Assembly (NCBI GenBank): GCA_947632485.1
Contig: CANRPJ010000010.1
Span: 25,401 to 89,400, forward strand
Length of the DNA: 64,000 nucleotides
Direction: 5' to 3'
Source of the DNA: an uncultured Muribaculaceae bacterium
Lineage (GTDB): Bacteria > Bacteroidota > Bacteroidia > Bacteroidales > Muribaculaceae
Made by a program: the position numbers and the translations under genes. Under the pieces are notes generated by a model that had not been told where the DNA came from, did no database searches, and saw nothing but the letters and a program-made list of their open reading frames with translations. Shown one piece after another: positions 18,132 to 27,478 of this stretch (position 1 is its first letter; every line of letters begins with the position of its first letter).

Positions 18132-18159
18132 GGGTTGCGCAGAGTAATCCACGCAACCC
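18132..18159 (+). terminator. Hairpin after the toxin-antitoxin genes
   Basis: GGGTTGCG (18132-18139) pairs perfectly with CGCAACCC (18152-18159), starting 12 bp after the antitoxin stop. No T-run follows, so termination strength is uncertain. Confidence 0.5.
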
Positions 18160-18194
18160 CGAGAAATCAAACTGCTGATGAGAAGTTATTAATT

Positions 18195-18704
18195 CTATTT
18201 TGAGCAAATAGCTTCTTGATAGAGTTCGTTAGCTCGCTTATCAACCAATTCAGTCCATAGCCGCGATTCCTGTAGCTTCCCGAGGGGAATCCGGCTTTGA
18301 TATTTGCTTAAAAACTCTATAGGATTTTTAATATCCCAGTTATCAATTACTTCTGTCCATACCATATCGTCGGCAAACTTATCAAGAAGTTCCCAATTAT
18401 TGTAGATCTCTTCGCGGTGTGATAGCTTCTTCCAATCCCATTTGTTGTGGAATTCCCGAAGCGTTGCTTCGCAAATGAAGGAATCGGGGCATCTTGAGGA
18501 AAACTCAGACCAGTTTATGCGATGTGAAAATTTCTTTACGCCTTCAATGGTCCATAATATGTTAGTGTTTTCGCTCAATTCTTCCCAGTCGAGCTTATCT
18601 TGATATTTTTCAAGGAGTTCCATACTGAGAACTTCATGTTCAGAGACCATTTTCCATGCTTCGCTTTCGAGCACAGACTGCAGAAATTCGTTGTTGCTGA
18701 TCAT
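18195..18704 (-). CDS. Uncharacterised protein with tandem W-x-x-L repeats of about 25 residues
   Basis: I do not recognise this 169-residue protein. After the start MISNNEFLQSVLESEAW it contains about five tandem repeats of 24-27 residues with the pattern (I/L)xxFxxxxxWxxL: for instance LEKYQDKLDWEELSEN, VKKFSHRINWSEFSSR, LREFHNKWDWKKLSHR and LDKFADDMVWTEVIDN. It has no signal peptide and no membrane segment, and is acidic. A TAATTTTG element (18735-18742) lies upstream. Its place next to a toxin-antitoxin pair suggests accessory DNA. Possible roles such as a binding scaffold are guesses. Confidence 0.7.
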   Translation of the reverse strand: MISNNEFLQSVLESEAWKMVSEHEVLSMELLEKYQDKLDWEELSENTNILWTIEGVKKFSHRINWSEFSSRCPDSFICEATLREFHNKWDWKKLSHREEIYNNWELLDKFADDMVWTEVIDNWDIKNPIEFLSKYQSRIPLGKLQESRLWTELVDKRANELYQEAICSK

Positions 18705-18734
18705 ATTCTTATGGTTTAGTTTTGATTGTGGAAG

Positions 18735-18742
18735 CAAAATTA
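18735..18742 (-). promoter_or_regulatory. -7 element for the W-repeat gene
   Basis: TAATTTTG on the minus strand, 31 bp before the start codon, matches TAnnTTTG. Confidence 0.5.
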
Positions 18743-18807
18743 GATTCAGGGTGTATCAGTTCGCGATACAACCAAAAAATGTTCGTTAAAATTTTTTCTT
18801 GAAATTA

Positions 18808-18839
18808 TTTGGTGATTTCAAAAGAAAGCATTAACTTTG
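18808..18839 (+). promoter_or_regulatory. Distal promoter upstream of the amidase
   Basis: TTTG (18808-18811), exactly 20 nt, then TAACTTTG (18832-18839): a textbook Bacteroidetes promoter. Transcripts from here would include an in-frame ATG at 18896, giving an N-terminally longer amidase. Confidence 0.7.
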
Positions 18840-18959
18840 CAGCGAGAATCAATCAATAACCACTCCCTAATGGGGAGACTAAAACTTTAACCATTATGAA
18901 TACCAAGCATTTCAGCAGCCGGACGGCTCTTCATCTAAGCATGCAAAGAGAAAATTTAG

Positions 18960-18967
18960 TAACTTTG
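18960..18967 (+). promoter_or_regulatory. Proximal -7 element upstream of the amidase
   Basis: A second TAACTTTG lies 40 bp before the preferred ATG at 19007, inside the longer reading frame. The -33 region has no TTTG at the right distance. Confidence 0.4.
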
Positions 18968-19006
18968 CATCTATGTGGCTCAAATTGCAGAGCCTCATCG
19001 TCTGAT

Positions 19007-22000
19007 ATGAACTGGAAAAGAATTATCCCCATATTCCTTGGCATCAGCCTGATAGCGGCCGATGTCTGGGTCGCGTCTCCCGCTTCTGCATCTGAGGCGG
19101 CACCTCTCGAAGTGCCTGCTGTTAAGAAGAGAAGAAAAACCTCGTCAAGCTCTTCCAAAAAGAAGAAATCCTCTTCTGCGCGTAGAAGAACCTCAAAGAG
19201 GAAGAAAGCGGCTGTAAAACCGGTTGAACCGCCCGAGACTCCGAGCTATGATTCGCTGACTCTGTTGGTCAACGAGGCGCTGGTGCGCTCGATTCCGAAG
19301 AATCTCAATCCCGGAGGTCTGAGGGTTAATAGTGTGAAGACCGATCCCCGCTGGAGATCGGCCACGGTATCGCTCAATGAGAACTTCACCTATATGCCCG
19401 TCACGCGTGAGCTCATTAATGCCATGACGGATACTATTGCCGCCTCCTTCCCCGATTCGATTCAGGGCTTCAGGATTGAACTCCTATCGAAGAAGAAACC
19501 TATTGCCTACTATATCAATAAGATTGATAAGCTGCCTGTAGAGCATCGGCAGAATGCGCCTTTCGTGAGGGCTGCTCTCCCTTATGCCGACCCGGTGAAA
19601 GGCATGAAAAATGACGTCGTGGCTCTCTGGCATAGCCACGGGCGTTATTATCGGCCTTCGGCGGGTTCTTGGATGTGGCAGCGGCCTCTGCTGTTTGAGA
19701 CTGTTGAGGATATGTACACTATGGGCTACATTCTGCCCTACGTGGTGCCGATGCTTGAAAATGCCGGAGCCTACGTGATGTTGCCGCGAGAGCGTGATAT
19801 CAACAAGAATGAGGTGATCGTCGACAATGACTCCAACGAGGGCGGTGAACTCTACTCGCAGCCTTATTATAAGGAACGCACCGGTTCGCAGAAATGGACT
19901 ACCGGAGAGGGCGAAGGCTTCATCTATGACCTCCGGGAGTTCCGCGATACGGAGAATCCCTTCGAGGTCGGCACCTACAGGCAGACGCGCACCGTGAAGC
20001 AGGGCGAGAGCGAATCGGTGGCCGCCTGGTATGCTGATATTCCCGAAGATGGCGAGTATGCCGTATATGTAAGCTATAAGACCCTGCCGGAATCTACGCC
20101 TGATGCCCGCTATGCGGTGAATTACAGTGGTGGTACCCGCGAATTTATTGTAAATCAGCAGATGGGAGGCGGCACCTGGATATATCTCGGCACCTTCCCG
20201 CTCCATAAAGGCTATAGCGCATCGGAGCCCATCGTGACTCTTACGAACATTACCGAAGGCGAGGCCGGAACGGTGGTAACTGCCGACGCCGTGAAGATCG
20301 GAGGAGGAATGGGCAACATTGCCCGAAGCCCTTCGCGCTCCGATATCTGGTATGATCCCTCTACTCCGGAGGCTGATCTGGCGCAGCTTCAGGAAGAGGC
20401 TGAAGATTCCGAAGAGTCCGATGATGCCTCTGATCTCTCCGATTCATCTGAAGATGATGAAGATTCTGACGATGTCACCCTCGACGCCGAGCAGTCGGCT
20501 GATACGAGTGTGCCTGCCGAACCGGTGAAAAAAGGCCCGGCGCCCACGTTCCGCACCTCCGGAATGCCCCGATTCCTTGAGGGAGCGCGCTATTGGCTGC
20601 ATTGGGCCGGAGCTCCGGAAAGCGTATATTCGCCATATCACGGTAGCGACGACTACAAAGATGACTACACATCGCGTGGTCATTGGGTTAACTGGCTCGC
20701 GGGAGGGTCCAGGGTGCTTCCGGGGCAGAAAGGCCTCAATATTCCGGTCGATGTCACCATGGCTCTGCATTCCGATGCAGGCAAGCATAATGACGATACC
20801 TTTGTAGGCACCCTTGGAATCTTCTTCACCAATGATGGCGCTTCCTATGCCGACGGTACCGCCAGGGTAAACTCCCGTATGCTTACCGATCTGCTCATGC
20901 GCCAGATTACCAACGATATCCGCAAGACCTGGGAGCCCAACTGGGTGCGCCGCTCTATGTGGGATAAGAGTTATGTAGAGGCCCGGGTGCCCGAGGTGCC
21001 TACAGCTCTTATCGAGCTGATGAGCCATCAGAACTATGCCGATATGCAGTATGGTCTCGATCCCGATTTCCGCTTCACGGTTGGGCGTGCGATCTATAAG
21101 GCCCTTGCCCGGTTCCTCTCCGAGCGCAAGGACCGTGAGCTCGTGATCCAGCCTCTTCCGGTGCAGGATTTCTACATCGCCGACCAGGGGAAAGGCCGCT
21201 ATAGGCTCGCGTGGGAACCTACTCCCGATCCGCTTGAGCCTTCAGCTATGCCTACCCGCTATGTAGTTTTCGAGCGCTCTGGAAGCGATATGGGTTTCCA
21301 TAAAATCGGAGAGACCGATAAGAACTATTTTGATATCAAGGTCGATGATGAAGAGATCCATAGCTTCCGCATCGTGGCAGCTAATGAAGGTGGTCTCTCT
21401 TTCCCGGGGGAGACGCTCGCTCTGCGCAGGGATCCGAAAGGTCGTGCCCCGGTGTTGATCATCAACGGATTCACCCGCGTTAGTGGCCCGGAGAGGTATA
21501 GCACCGAATCGGAGGCCGGATTCCGTTCGGAAGATGATTTCGGAGTGCCTTATCTCCGCGATATCTCCTTTACGGGCCATCAGATGGAGTTCAGCCGCGC
21601 CGCCGGTGAGAGATCCGGCCAGAGCAGTTCGAGCTATGTCTCGACCGTGATCGCCGGCAACACGTTCGATTTCCCAGCCGTTCATGGCCAGGGTATTGCC
21701 GATGCCGGACGAGGCTTCATTTCTACAAGTCTCGGCGCGATTGAGCGCGGTGCTGTTAAGCTCGGCGACTATAAGACCATCGACCTGATTCTCGGTAAGC
21801 AGAAGGCGATTACCGTAGGCAATGGCAGCAGCGGCGTCAGGTTTACGGCCTTCCCGAAAGCACTCCGCCATGAACTTGAGGGCTTTCTCCGCCATGGTGG
21901 CGATCTGCTCGTGAGCGGCCAGTACGTGGCCTCCGATCTCTATGGGTTGCGGTCGGGCTCCGAGGAGCGCCAGTTCGCCTCGCAGGTGCTTGGTCTCGGA

Positions 22001-22321
22001 GAGCCTACAGGTGAGCGCGTGCGCGCCGGGCGCATCAGTGCCGGCGCCTATGCCGACGGTCGGGCCGATGGGCAATATGACTATTGTTCCACCCTCAATC
22101 CGCAGCAATATATTGTTGAGCTGCCCGATGGCCTCGTGGCCTCCGGGGAGATTGAGGCGGAGCCGGTATTGCTTTTCCCCGGCTTTGAAGGAGCCGCCGC
22201 TTTAGCCATGAAGGAGGGCAAGAGCCGGAGATTCGTGATGAGCGTGCCGTTGGAATCGGTTTCCGATGAGGCCCGGAGGCGTGATCTCATTCGCAGAATA
22301 GTAACCTGGCTCGAAGATTGA
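19007..22321 (+). CDS. Multidomain N-acetylmuramoyl-L-alanine amidase with golvesin-like domain ('xanthan lyase' type)
   Basis: This 1104-residue exported protein is predicted to cut cell-wall peptide from glycan. The start [20 protein letters not shown] gives a clean signal peptide; an in-frame ATG 37 codons upstream (18896) would bury it. Then come a Lys/Arg/Ser-rich stretch (about 36-71), an amidase_3-like half with WHSHGRYYR (about 205), and an inserted beta-rich golvesin/Xly-type domain (about 320-440). A strongly acidic Asp/Glu/Ser linker (about 461-505) leads to the second amidase half with ALHSDAG (about 585) and [14 protein letters not shown] (about 669). A fibronectin III-like domain (725-808) and a C-terminal Rossmann-like region complete it. 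It heads a run that includes AmpG and a GlcNAc kinase. Confidence 0.75.
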   Translation: MNWKRIIPIFLGISLIAADVWVASPASASEAAPLEVPAVKKRRKTSSSSSKKKKSSSARRRTSKRKKAAVKPVEPPETPSYDSLTLLVNEALVRSIPKNLNPGGLRVNSVKTDPRWRSATVSLNENFTYMPVTRELINAMTDTIAASFPDSIQGFRIELLSKKKPIAYYINKIDKLPVEHRQNAPFVRAALPYADPVKGMKNDVVALWHSHGRYYRPSAGSWMWQRPLLFETVEDMYTMGYILPYVVPMLENAGAYVMLPRERDINKNEVIVDNDSNEGGELYSQPYYKERTGSQKWTTGEGEGFIYDLREFRDTENPFEVGTYRQTRTVKQGESESVAAWYADIPEDGEYAVYVSYKTLPESTPDARYAVNYSGGTREFIVNQQMGGGTWIYLGTFPLHKGYSASEPIVTLTNITEGEAGTVVTADAVKIGGGMGNIARSPSRSDIWYDPSTPEADLAQLQEEAEDSEESDDASDLSDSSEDDEDSDDVTLDAEQSADTSVPAEPVKKGPAPTFRTSGMPRFLEGARYWLHWAGAPESVYSPYHGSDDYKDDYTSRGHWVNWLAGGSRVLPGQKGLNIPVDVTMALHSDAGKHNDDTFVGTLGIFFTNDGASYADGTARVNSRMLTDLLMRQITNDIRKTWEPNWVRRSMWDKSYVEARVPEVPTALIELMSHQNYADMQYGLDPDFRFTVGRAIYKALARFLSERKDRELVIQPLPVQDFYIADQGKGRYRLAWEPTPDPLEPSAMPTRYVVFERSGSDMGFHKIGETDKNYFDIKVDDEEIHSFRIVAANEGGLSFPGETLALRRDPKGRAPVLIINGFTRVSGPERYSTESEAGFRSEDDFGVPYLRDISFTGHQMEFSRAAGERSGQSSSSYVSTVIAGNTFDFPAVHGQGIADAGRGFISTSLGAIERGAVKLGDYKTIDLILGKQKAITVGNGSSGVRFTAFPKALRHELEGFLRHGGDLLVSGQYVASDLYGLRSGSEERQFASQVLGLGEPTGERVRAGRISAGAYADGRADGQYDYCSTLNPQQYIVELPDGLVASGEIEAEPVLLFPGFEGAAALAMKEGKSRRFVMSVPLESVSDEARRRDLIRRIVTWLED

Positions 22322-22341
22322 GCCTGAATAATCCGAATGCT

Positions 22342-23739
22342 ATGAAGATTATTGAATTTACTAATGTGCGCTCCTTGCGCGAAGAGATATTCAGCCTCGG
22401 TCTTGAGGAGTTTCTGCTTCTGAAGATCGATGGCAGGGAAGTGGAGCTCGACGAAGGCGCTTGCGAGCGTCTGGTGGAGGTAGCAGCCGACATTGACTCC
22501 TCGCTTACATATTGCTACTACCGCGACCGGTTGCCCGACGGCAGCCTGATGCCTCACCCGGTGATCGACTATCAGCCCGGCTCTGTGCGCGATGATTTCG
22601 ATTTCGGACCGCTCGTGCTGCTCAATGCCGCCGATGTGCTCAGTGCCACGGAAGACTTCACTGATGAGAGCGACTGCCTCGACGGTGGGTGGTATGCCTT
22701 GCGTCTGCGCCTCACAATAGGCCGCATGGTGGCCTCCGTGCCGGAGTATCTTTACACTGCTTCGAAGACCGACCTCCGCAAGTCCGGTCAGAAGCAGCAC
22801 GACTATGTCGATCCGCGCAACCGCGCCTACCAGATGGAGATGGAAGAGGCGCTGACTGTGCATCTCGATGAGATCAACGGGTCGGTTGCGGGGCAGCAGG
22901 TGGCGGTCGATGTTGAGGAAGGGGAGTTTCCTGTGGAGGCATCGGTGGTGATACCCGTGCGCAACCGCGTGCGCACGATAGGCGACGCCGTGAAATCAGC
23001 TCTTGAGCAGGCGGCTGACTTCGACTTCAATGTAATAGTGGTTGACAATGGCAGTACCGATGGCACCTCCGAACTGCTCGCCGGCATCAGCGATCCCAGG
23101 CTCAGGGTGATTAGCCTCACCGGCAAGGAGGGACTCGCCATCGGAGGCTGTTGGAACCGGGCTCTGCATTCCCCCGAATGTGGCCGTTTCGCCGTGCAGC
23201 TTGATTCCGACGATGTCTATTCCGGTCCGGGTAGTCTTGCCAAGATTGTGGCTCAGTTCCGCAAATCGGCTTGCGCTATGGTAGTCGGTTCATATATGAT
23301 GACTGACTTCGACCTGAAGCCGATACCCCCCGGGGTGATCGACCATAGCGAATGGACCGATGCCAACGGAGCCAACAATGCGCTGCGTGTGAATGGTTTC
23401 GGAGCTCCGAGGGCTTTCTATACTCCGATAGCGAGAGAGATTGGCTTCCCGAATGTGAGCTATGGAGAAGACTATGCTATGTGTCTGAGGATAAGCCGTC
23501 AATACTATGTCGGAAGAATTTTCGACGTGGTCTATAACTGCCGGCGCTGGGAGGGTAATTCCGACGCGGCTCTGAGCATAGAGCAGACCAACGCCAACAA
23601 CTATTATAAGGATTTCCTCCGCAGTGTGGAGTTGATAGCCCGCGTCAATGCCAACCGGCACGACGACGCGCACTGGATCGACGATTCCGGCAGCGATGCC
23701 GAAGAAGATGATGGCGATGATGACGACGACGCTTTCTGA
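22342..23739 (+). CDS. Glycosyltransferase family 2 with N-terminal extension and acidic tail
   Basis: This 465-residue protein has a GT-A catalytic domain from about residue 200: [36 protein letters not shown] and the DxD-like [10 protein letters not shown]. The first 190 residues are a separate domain I cannot name. The C terminus ends in a run of Asp/Glu. I choose [15 protein letters not shown] (22342), 21 bp after the amidase stop. The 3' end overlaps the next gene by 20 bp, so the two are likely coupled. Acceptor and donor are unknown; a cell-envelope glycan is plausible from context. Confidence 0.8.
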   Translation: MKIIEFTNVRSLREEIFSLGLEEFLLLKIDGREVELDEGACERLVEVAADIDSSLTYCYYRDRLPDGSLMPHPVIDYQPGSVRDDFDFGPLVLLNAADVLSATEDFTDESDCLDGGWYALRLRLTIGRMVASVPEYLYTASKTDLRKSGQKQHDYVDPRNRAYQMEMEEALTVHLDEINGSVAGQQVAVDVEEGEFPVEASVVIPVRNRVRTIGDAVKSALEQAADFDFNVIVVDNGSTDGTSELLAGISDPRLRVISLTGKEGLAIGGCWNRALHSPECGRFAVQLDSDDVYSGPGSLAKIVAQFRKSACAMVVGSYMMTDFDLKPIPPGVIDHSEWTDANGANNALRVNGFGAPRAFYTPIAREIGFPNVSYGEDYAMCLRISRQYYVGRIFDVVYNCRRWEGNSDAALSIEQTNANNYYKDFLRSVELIARVNANRHDDAHWIDDSGSDAEEDDGDDDDDAF

Positions 23740-24634
23740 CCTCACGGAATTTGTCGAAAGCCAGCTTTCCGGTTGGCCGGAGGCAAAGGCGCGCTACGAG
23801 GCTCTCGGGCTCACGGAGCGGCGCATAGAGCGCTATGGTGAGTGGCCTCTGATAGTGCAGCATAATCCGGCGCGCGCCGTTTCTACCGAAGCGCGCACAG
23901 ATGCCGCGTCGATAGCCGCGCGCCCCTGCTTCCTGTGCAGCTCCAACCGTCCTGAAGAGCAGAAGGCAATTGACTGGCCTGAAGACTGGCAACTGCTGGT
24001 GAACCCTTTCCCGGTGCTTCCTCTTCATTTTGTCGGAGCTTCCAGGTCTCATCAGCCTCAGTCGGCGCTGCCGTTGGCTGCCATTGAGGCGGCTCTGGCT
24101 TTCCCCGGTCTCGTGGCCTTCTTCAATGGCGCGAAAGCGGGTGCCTCAGCCCCGGATCATCTTCATTATCAGGCAGTGCTTGCATCGGAACTCCCATTGT
24201 TGGGTCATATTGAGAAGCTTCACCGCAGCTTCGGTTCCGCCTTTTCCGATGAGCTTGATCCGGCTTTGCCTGTGAAGTTTATAAGCGTATTGGCTTCTCC
24301 TGATGATGACGAGCTGATGTGGAAGGTCATGAATGCCCGGGGTAGGAATGCTGAAACAGGTCTTCCTGATCCGGATATGGTAAATACCTTTGTCTGGACC
24401 GACGGAGAGGGGCTTTTGAGGGCTCTGGTTTTTCCGCGCACCCGTCATCGCCCCGCCTGCTTCTTTAAGGAGGGGGAGGAGCGGATTGCGGTTAGTCCGG
24501 GAGCGCTTGATATGGTTGGGCTCTTTATCGTGCCGCGTGCAGAGGATTATGCCCGGCTTGACCGCGCCCGCATTGAGGAAATCTATCGGGAAGTGCAGCC
24601 TGCCGCTGCCGATATGAGAGAATTGTGGCGATGA
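23720..24634 (+). CDS. DUF4922 protein, HIT-like phosphorylase/nucleotidyltransferase fold
   Basis: This 304-residue cytoplasmic protein has a HIT-superfamily signature, [11 protein letters not shown] (HxHxQ), preceded by [13 protein letters not shown]. These match DUF4922, related to GDP-galactose phosphorylase and other nucleotide-sugar phosphorylases. Several ATG codons cluster at the start (23708-23722); I take [12 protein letters not shown]. It overlaps the glycosyltransferase by 20 bp and the AmpG gene by 4 bp (ATGA), so the three are one translational unit. A role in handling a sugar phosphate or nucleotide sugar is inferred. Confidence 0.8.
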   Translation: MTTTLSDLTEFVESQLSGWPEAKARYEALGLTERRIERYGEWPLIVQHNPARAVSTEARTDAASIAARPCFLCSSNRPEEQKAIDWPEDWQLLVNPFPVLPLHFVGASRSHQPQSALPLAAIEAALAFPGLVAFFNGAKAGASAPDHLHYQAVLASELPLLGHIEKLHRSFGSAFSDELDPALPVKFISVLASPDDDELMWKVMNARGRNAETGLPDPDMVNTFVWTDGEGLLRALVFPRTRHRPACFFKEGEERIAVSPGALDMVGLFIVPRAEDYARLDRARIEEIYREVQPAAADMRELWR

Positions 24635-25953
24635 AAAGTTCGCGCTCACCCTGGCTCTGGATTCCGACGCTCTATGTGGCTGAGGGGCTGCCATATTTCG
24701 CCGTAAATACGCTTACGGTGCTGATGTATGTGCGCATGGGCATCTCCAATGCGGAGATGGCCTTCTACACCGGCTGGCTTTATCTGCCTTGGGTCGTGAA
24801 GCCTTTCTGGAGTCCCTTCGTGGATATTATCCGCACCAAGCGCTGGTGGGTTTTGCTCATGGAGGCATTTATGGCTGTATCGCTTGCGTCGGTAGCTTTT
24901 CTGATGCCCACATCGGTATTCTTCTCGGCCACGCTGGCTTGCTTCTGGCTCACCGCTTTCTTCTCGGCCACCCATGACATAGCTGCCGACGGCTACTATA
25001 TGCTTGAGCTTTCGGCTCATGAGCAGGCTGCTTTCGTAGGTATCAGGTCTACCTTCTATAGAGTGGCGAGTGTGCTCGGTCAGGGAGGACTCGTGATGCT
25101 CGCCGGCTATCTGGAAGAGTCGCTGGGCGATATCCCGATGGCATGGGCCGCCGTGTTTATGCTCGTAGCAGTCTTCTTCCTGCTCATCACCCTCTATCAT
25201 CTCCGCTTTCTTCCTAAGGCAGAGGCAGATAAGCCGAGGCATGAGCATTCCGCGGCTCAGCTCGCCCGCAATTTCGCGGCTACATTCGTCACCTTTGTGG
25301 CGAAGCCGGGCGTATGGAGTGCTATCTGCTTCATGCTTCTTTACCGGCTTCCGGAGGCGCTGTGCGTAAAGCTGGTGCAACCGTTTCTGGTGGCGTCGCG
25401 TGAGGCGGGAGGACTGGGACTGACCACCAAAGAGGTGGGATTCGTAAATGGAACCGTAGGAGTAATTGCTTTGCTTCTGGGAGGCATCGTAGGCGGTCTG
25501 GCCATTGCGCGTCAGGGACTTAAGGCGTGGTTATGGCCGATGGCCCTGAGTCTTACTCTTCCCTGCATATTCTATTGCCTGTTGGCTATGTGGCAGCCGG
25601 AGAGCTTTTTCTGGATCAATGCAGCTGTCTTTACCGAGCAATTCGGCTATGGGTTCGGCTTCACCGCCTTCATGCTCTATCTGATTTACTTCTCAAGAGG
25701 AGAGAACAGTACGAGCCACTATGCCTTCTGCACCGCCTTTATGGCTCTGGGCATGATGCTTCCCGGAATGGCGGCCGGCTGGCTCCATCAGATTCTTGAA
25801 GGTCTCCAGATTTTCCCCAGTGCGCAGCCACAGGGCTATGTGAATTTTTTCTGGGTGGTGATGCTCTGCTGTGTGGCCACGTTTGCCGTGTGTGCCGCGG
25901 TGAAGATCAGTCCCGAGTTCGGACGCAAGGAGTTGCACGTTTCGGGCGATTGA
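24631..25953 (+). CDS. ampG: AmpG-like muropeptide permease (MFS)
   Basis: This 440-residue major-facilitator transporter has 12 hydrophobic segments. AmpG takes up GlcNAc-anhydroMurNAc peptides released during wall turnover. The opening WIPTLYVAEGLPYFAVNTL and the TM2 region FYTGWLYLPWVVKPFWSPFVD are family hallmarks. The start ATG overlaps the preceding stop (ATGA at 24631-24634). The amidase upstream and GlcNAc-kinase-like gene downstream support a role in peptidoglycan recycling. A promoter for the next gene lies inside its last codons. Confidence 0.85.
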   Translation: MKSSRSPWLWIPTLYVAEGLPYFAVNTLTVLMYVRMGISNAEMAFYTGWLYLPWVVKPFWSPFVDIIRTKRWWVLLMEAFMAVSLASVAFLMPTSVFFSATLACFWLTAFFSATHDIAADGYYMLELSAHEQAAFVGIRSTFYRVASVLGQGGLVMLAGYLEESLGDIPMAWAAVFMLVAVFFLLITLYHLRFLPKAEADKPRHEHSAAQLARNFAATFVTFVAKPGVWSAICFMLLYRLPEALCVKLVQPFLVASREAGGLGLTTKEVGFVNGTVGVIALLLGGIVGGLAIARQGLKAWLWPMALSLTLPCIFYCLLAMWQPESFFWINAAVFTEQFGYGFGFTAFMLYLIYFSRGENSTSHYAFCTAFMALGMMLPGMAAGWLHQILEGLQIFPSAQPQGYVNFFWVVMLCCVATFAVCAAVKISPEFGRKELHVSGD

Positions 25954-25963
25954 GTTATATTTG
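25933..25963 (+). promoter_or_regulatory. Internal promoter placing the GlcNAc kinase on an almost leaderless mRNA
   Basis: TTG (25933-25935), 20 nt, then TATATTTG (25956-25963). The start codon at 25972 lies only 8 bp after the -7 element, so the predicted transcript would have a leader of about 5 nt or none. Confidence 0.6.
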
Positions 25964-25971
25964 TGGTCGAG

Positions 25972-26814
25972 ATGGGTAGTGAAGGAAAGAAAACTCTCGT
26001 GGTCGATGCCGGCTCTACAAAGGCGGCATGGGGCATTGCTGCAAGCGGAGCTTCGTTTGTGACCAGAGGAGTCAACGCCCTTACTGCGTCAGATCAGGAA
26101 TTGAGATCCGTTCTCCGGGAGGCCGGAGAGAAGGCCGGTGATGAGAAGATAGATCAGATCTATTGGTACGGAGCCGGTTGCGCCACTACGGCTGTCTGCT
26201 CCAGATTGCGGAGCGCCCTTGAAGCTGAATTTGCTCCCGCTACCGTTCAGGTCGCTTCGGATTTAGTGGGAGCTGCACGGGCTTTGTTCGGTAACGGTCA
26301 GGGGATTGCCTCAATTCTGGGCACCGGTAGCAACAGTGGCTACTTCGATGGCCTTTCCATAGCCTTTCAGGTGCCTTCGCTCGGGTTTATCTTAGGCGAT
26401 GAGGGCAGTGGGGTGGCTATCGGCAAGAGTCTGCTTGCAAAAGCGCTTAGGGGCTCATTGCCTCAGTATCTTTCCGAAGAGCTGAGCCGGACGATGGGGG
26501 TGGATCTCGCGTCGGTGCTCGAAAGAGTGTACCGCGGTGAGGCTCCTAACCGCTATCTTGCCTCTTTCGTGCCTTTTGTGGCTGAGCATGAAGACGATGA
26601 TGCGATGAAGGAACTGGTCAGCGAGGAGTTCCGGAACTTTGCAGGAAAGATCCTGACTGCCTATCCGCAAGCCCATGAAGCTCCTTTGGGCTTTGTGGGG
26701 TCGATAGCCTGGCGCTTCAGGCCTCTGCTTGAAAAAACGCTCGATGAGTTCGGATTGAGAGCTGAAAAGATAATAAAAGACCCTATGGAGGGGTTATTGA
26801 AATATCATGCGTAG
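25972..26814 (+). CDS. N-acetylglucosamine kinase-like ATPase (BadF/BcrA family)
   Basis: This 280-residue ASKHA-fold kinase has phosphate-1 loop LVVDAGSTKAAWGI, phosphate-2 and sugar-binding region SILGTGSNSGYFDG, and GDEGSGVAIGKSLL. These match the BadF/BadG/BcrA/BcrD group that includes GlcNAc kinases. In this neighbourhood it probably phosphorylates GlcNAc or MurNAc from wall turnover; the exact sugar is inferred. I use the ATG at 25972 over the GTG at 25963, which is part of the -7 element. It overlaps the next gene by 8 bp. Confidence 0.8.
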   Translation: MGSEGKKTLVVDAGSTKAAWGIAASGASFVTRGVNALTASDQELRSVLREAGEKAGDEKIDQIYWYGAGCATTAVCSRLRSALEAEFAPATVQVASDLVGAARALFGNGQGIASILGTGSNSGYFDGLSIAFQVPSLGFILGDEGSGVAIGKSLLAKALRGSLPQYLSEELSRTMGVDLASVLERVYRGEAPNRYLASFVPFVAEHEDDDAMKELVSEEFRNFAGKILTAYPQAHEAPLGFVGSIAWRFRPLLEKTLDEFGLRAEKIIKDPMEGLLKYHA

Positions 26815-27472
26815 GATTTTGACATTAGTTTTGGTCGGGTTGCTTTGGGCCGGAGTGGCGGCTCAGAAGTTTCAGCCCCCTTCCAGATACTGGACTCAGC
26901 GGGCATCGCTGTTTGATATGCTGCCCGTGACTCCGGAAGATATCGTGTTTCTTGGCAACTCGATAACCGATGGCGGCGAATGGGCAGAGCTGCTGAGCGA
27001 CCACAGAATGAAAAACCGTGGCATCAGCGGCGATGTGGTGCCGGGAATCAGGGAGCGCCTTGTAAGCGTGACCGATGGCAAACCGGCCAAGATTTTCCTG
27101 CTTGTTGGCATCAATGATATAGCCGCAGGCAGGAGTGTAGATAAGATAGCTGCTGATTATGAGCTGCTTGTGAAGGAAATCCGGGAGAGCACGCCGCAGA
27201 CCGATCTCTACCTGCAATCGGTAATGCCGGTTGATTTGCGCGAAGGGCTATGGAAGAAACTTGCCGGCAAGGAGAAGATGATTCCCGCTCTAAATAAGCG
27301 CATTAAGGCGATAGCTGAAGAAAACGGCGCCACTTACATTGATCTCTGGCCTGCCCTTGCCGACGATGAGGGGCGCCTGAGATCAGAATATACTAACGAC
27401 GGGCTGCATCTGCTCGGTCAGGGCTATCTGGCATGGCTCATGGAGCTGCACCCATATATTGACGAGAATTAA
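26807..27472 (+). CDS. Secreted SGNH/GDSL-family esterase
   Basis: This 221-residue exported hydrolase has a signal peptide (MRRILTLVLVGLLWAGVAAQ), block I IVFLGNSITDGGEW (Ser nucleophile in the GNSIT form of GDSL), block III LLVGINDIAAG and block V YTNDGLHLLGQGY with the catalytic Asp-His. Family members remove acetyl or acyl groups from carbohydrates and lipids. In this wall-recycling context it might de-O-acetylate glycans, which is inference. Its start overlaps the kinase stop by 8 bp. Confidence 0.85.
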   Translation: MRRILTLVLVGLLWAGVAAQKFQPPSRYWTQRASLFDMLPVTPEDIVFLGNSITDGGEWAELLSDHRMKNRGISGDVVPGIRERLVSVTDGKPAKIFLLVGINDIAAGRSVDKIAADYELLVKEIRESTPQTDLYLQSVMPVDLREGLWKKLAGKEKMIPALNKRIKAIAEENGATYIDLWPALADDEGRLRSEYTNDGLHLLGQGYLAWLMELHPYIDEN

Positions 27473-27478
27473 GAGAAG

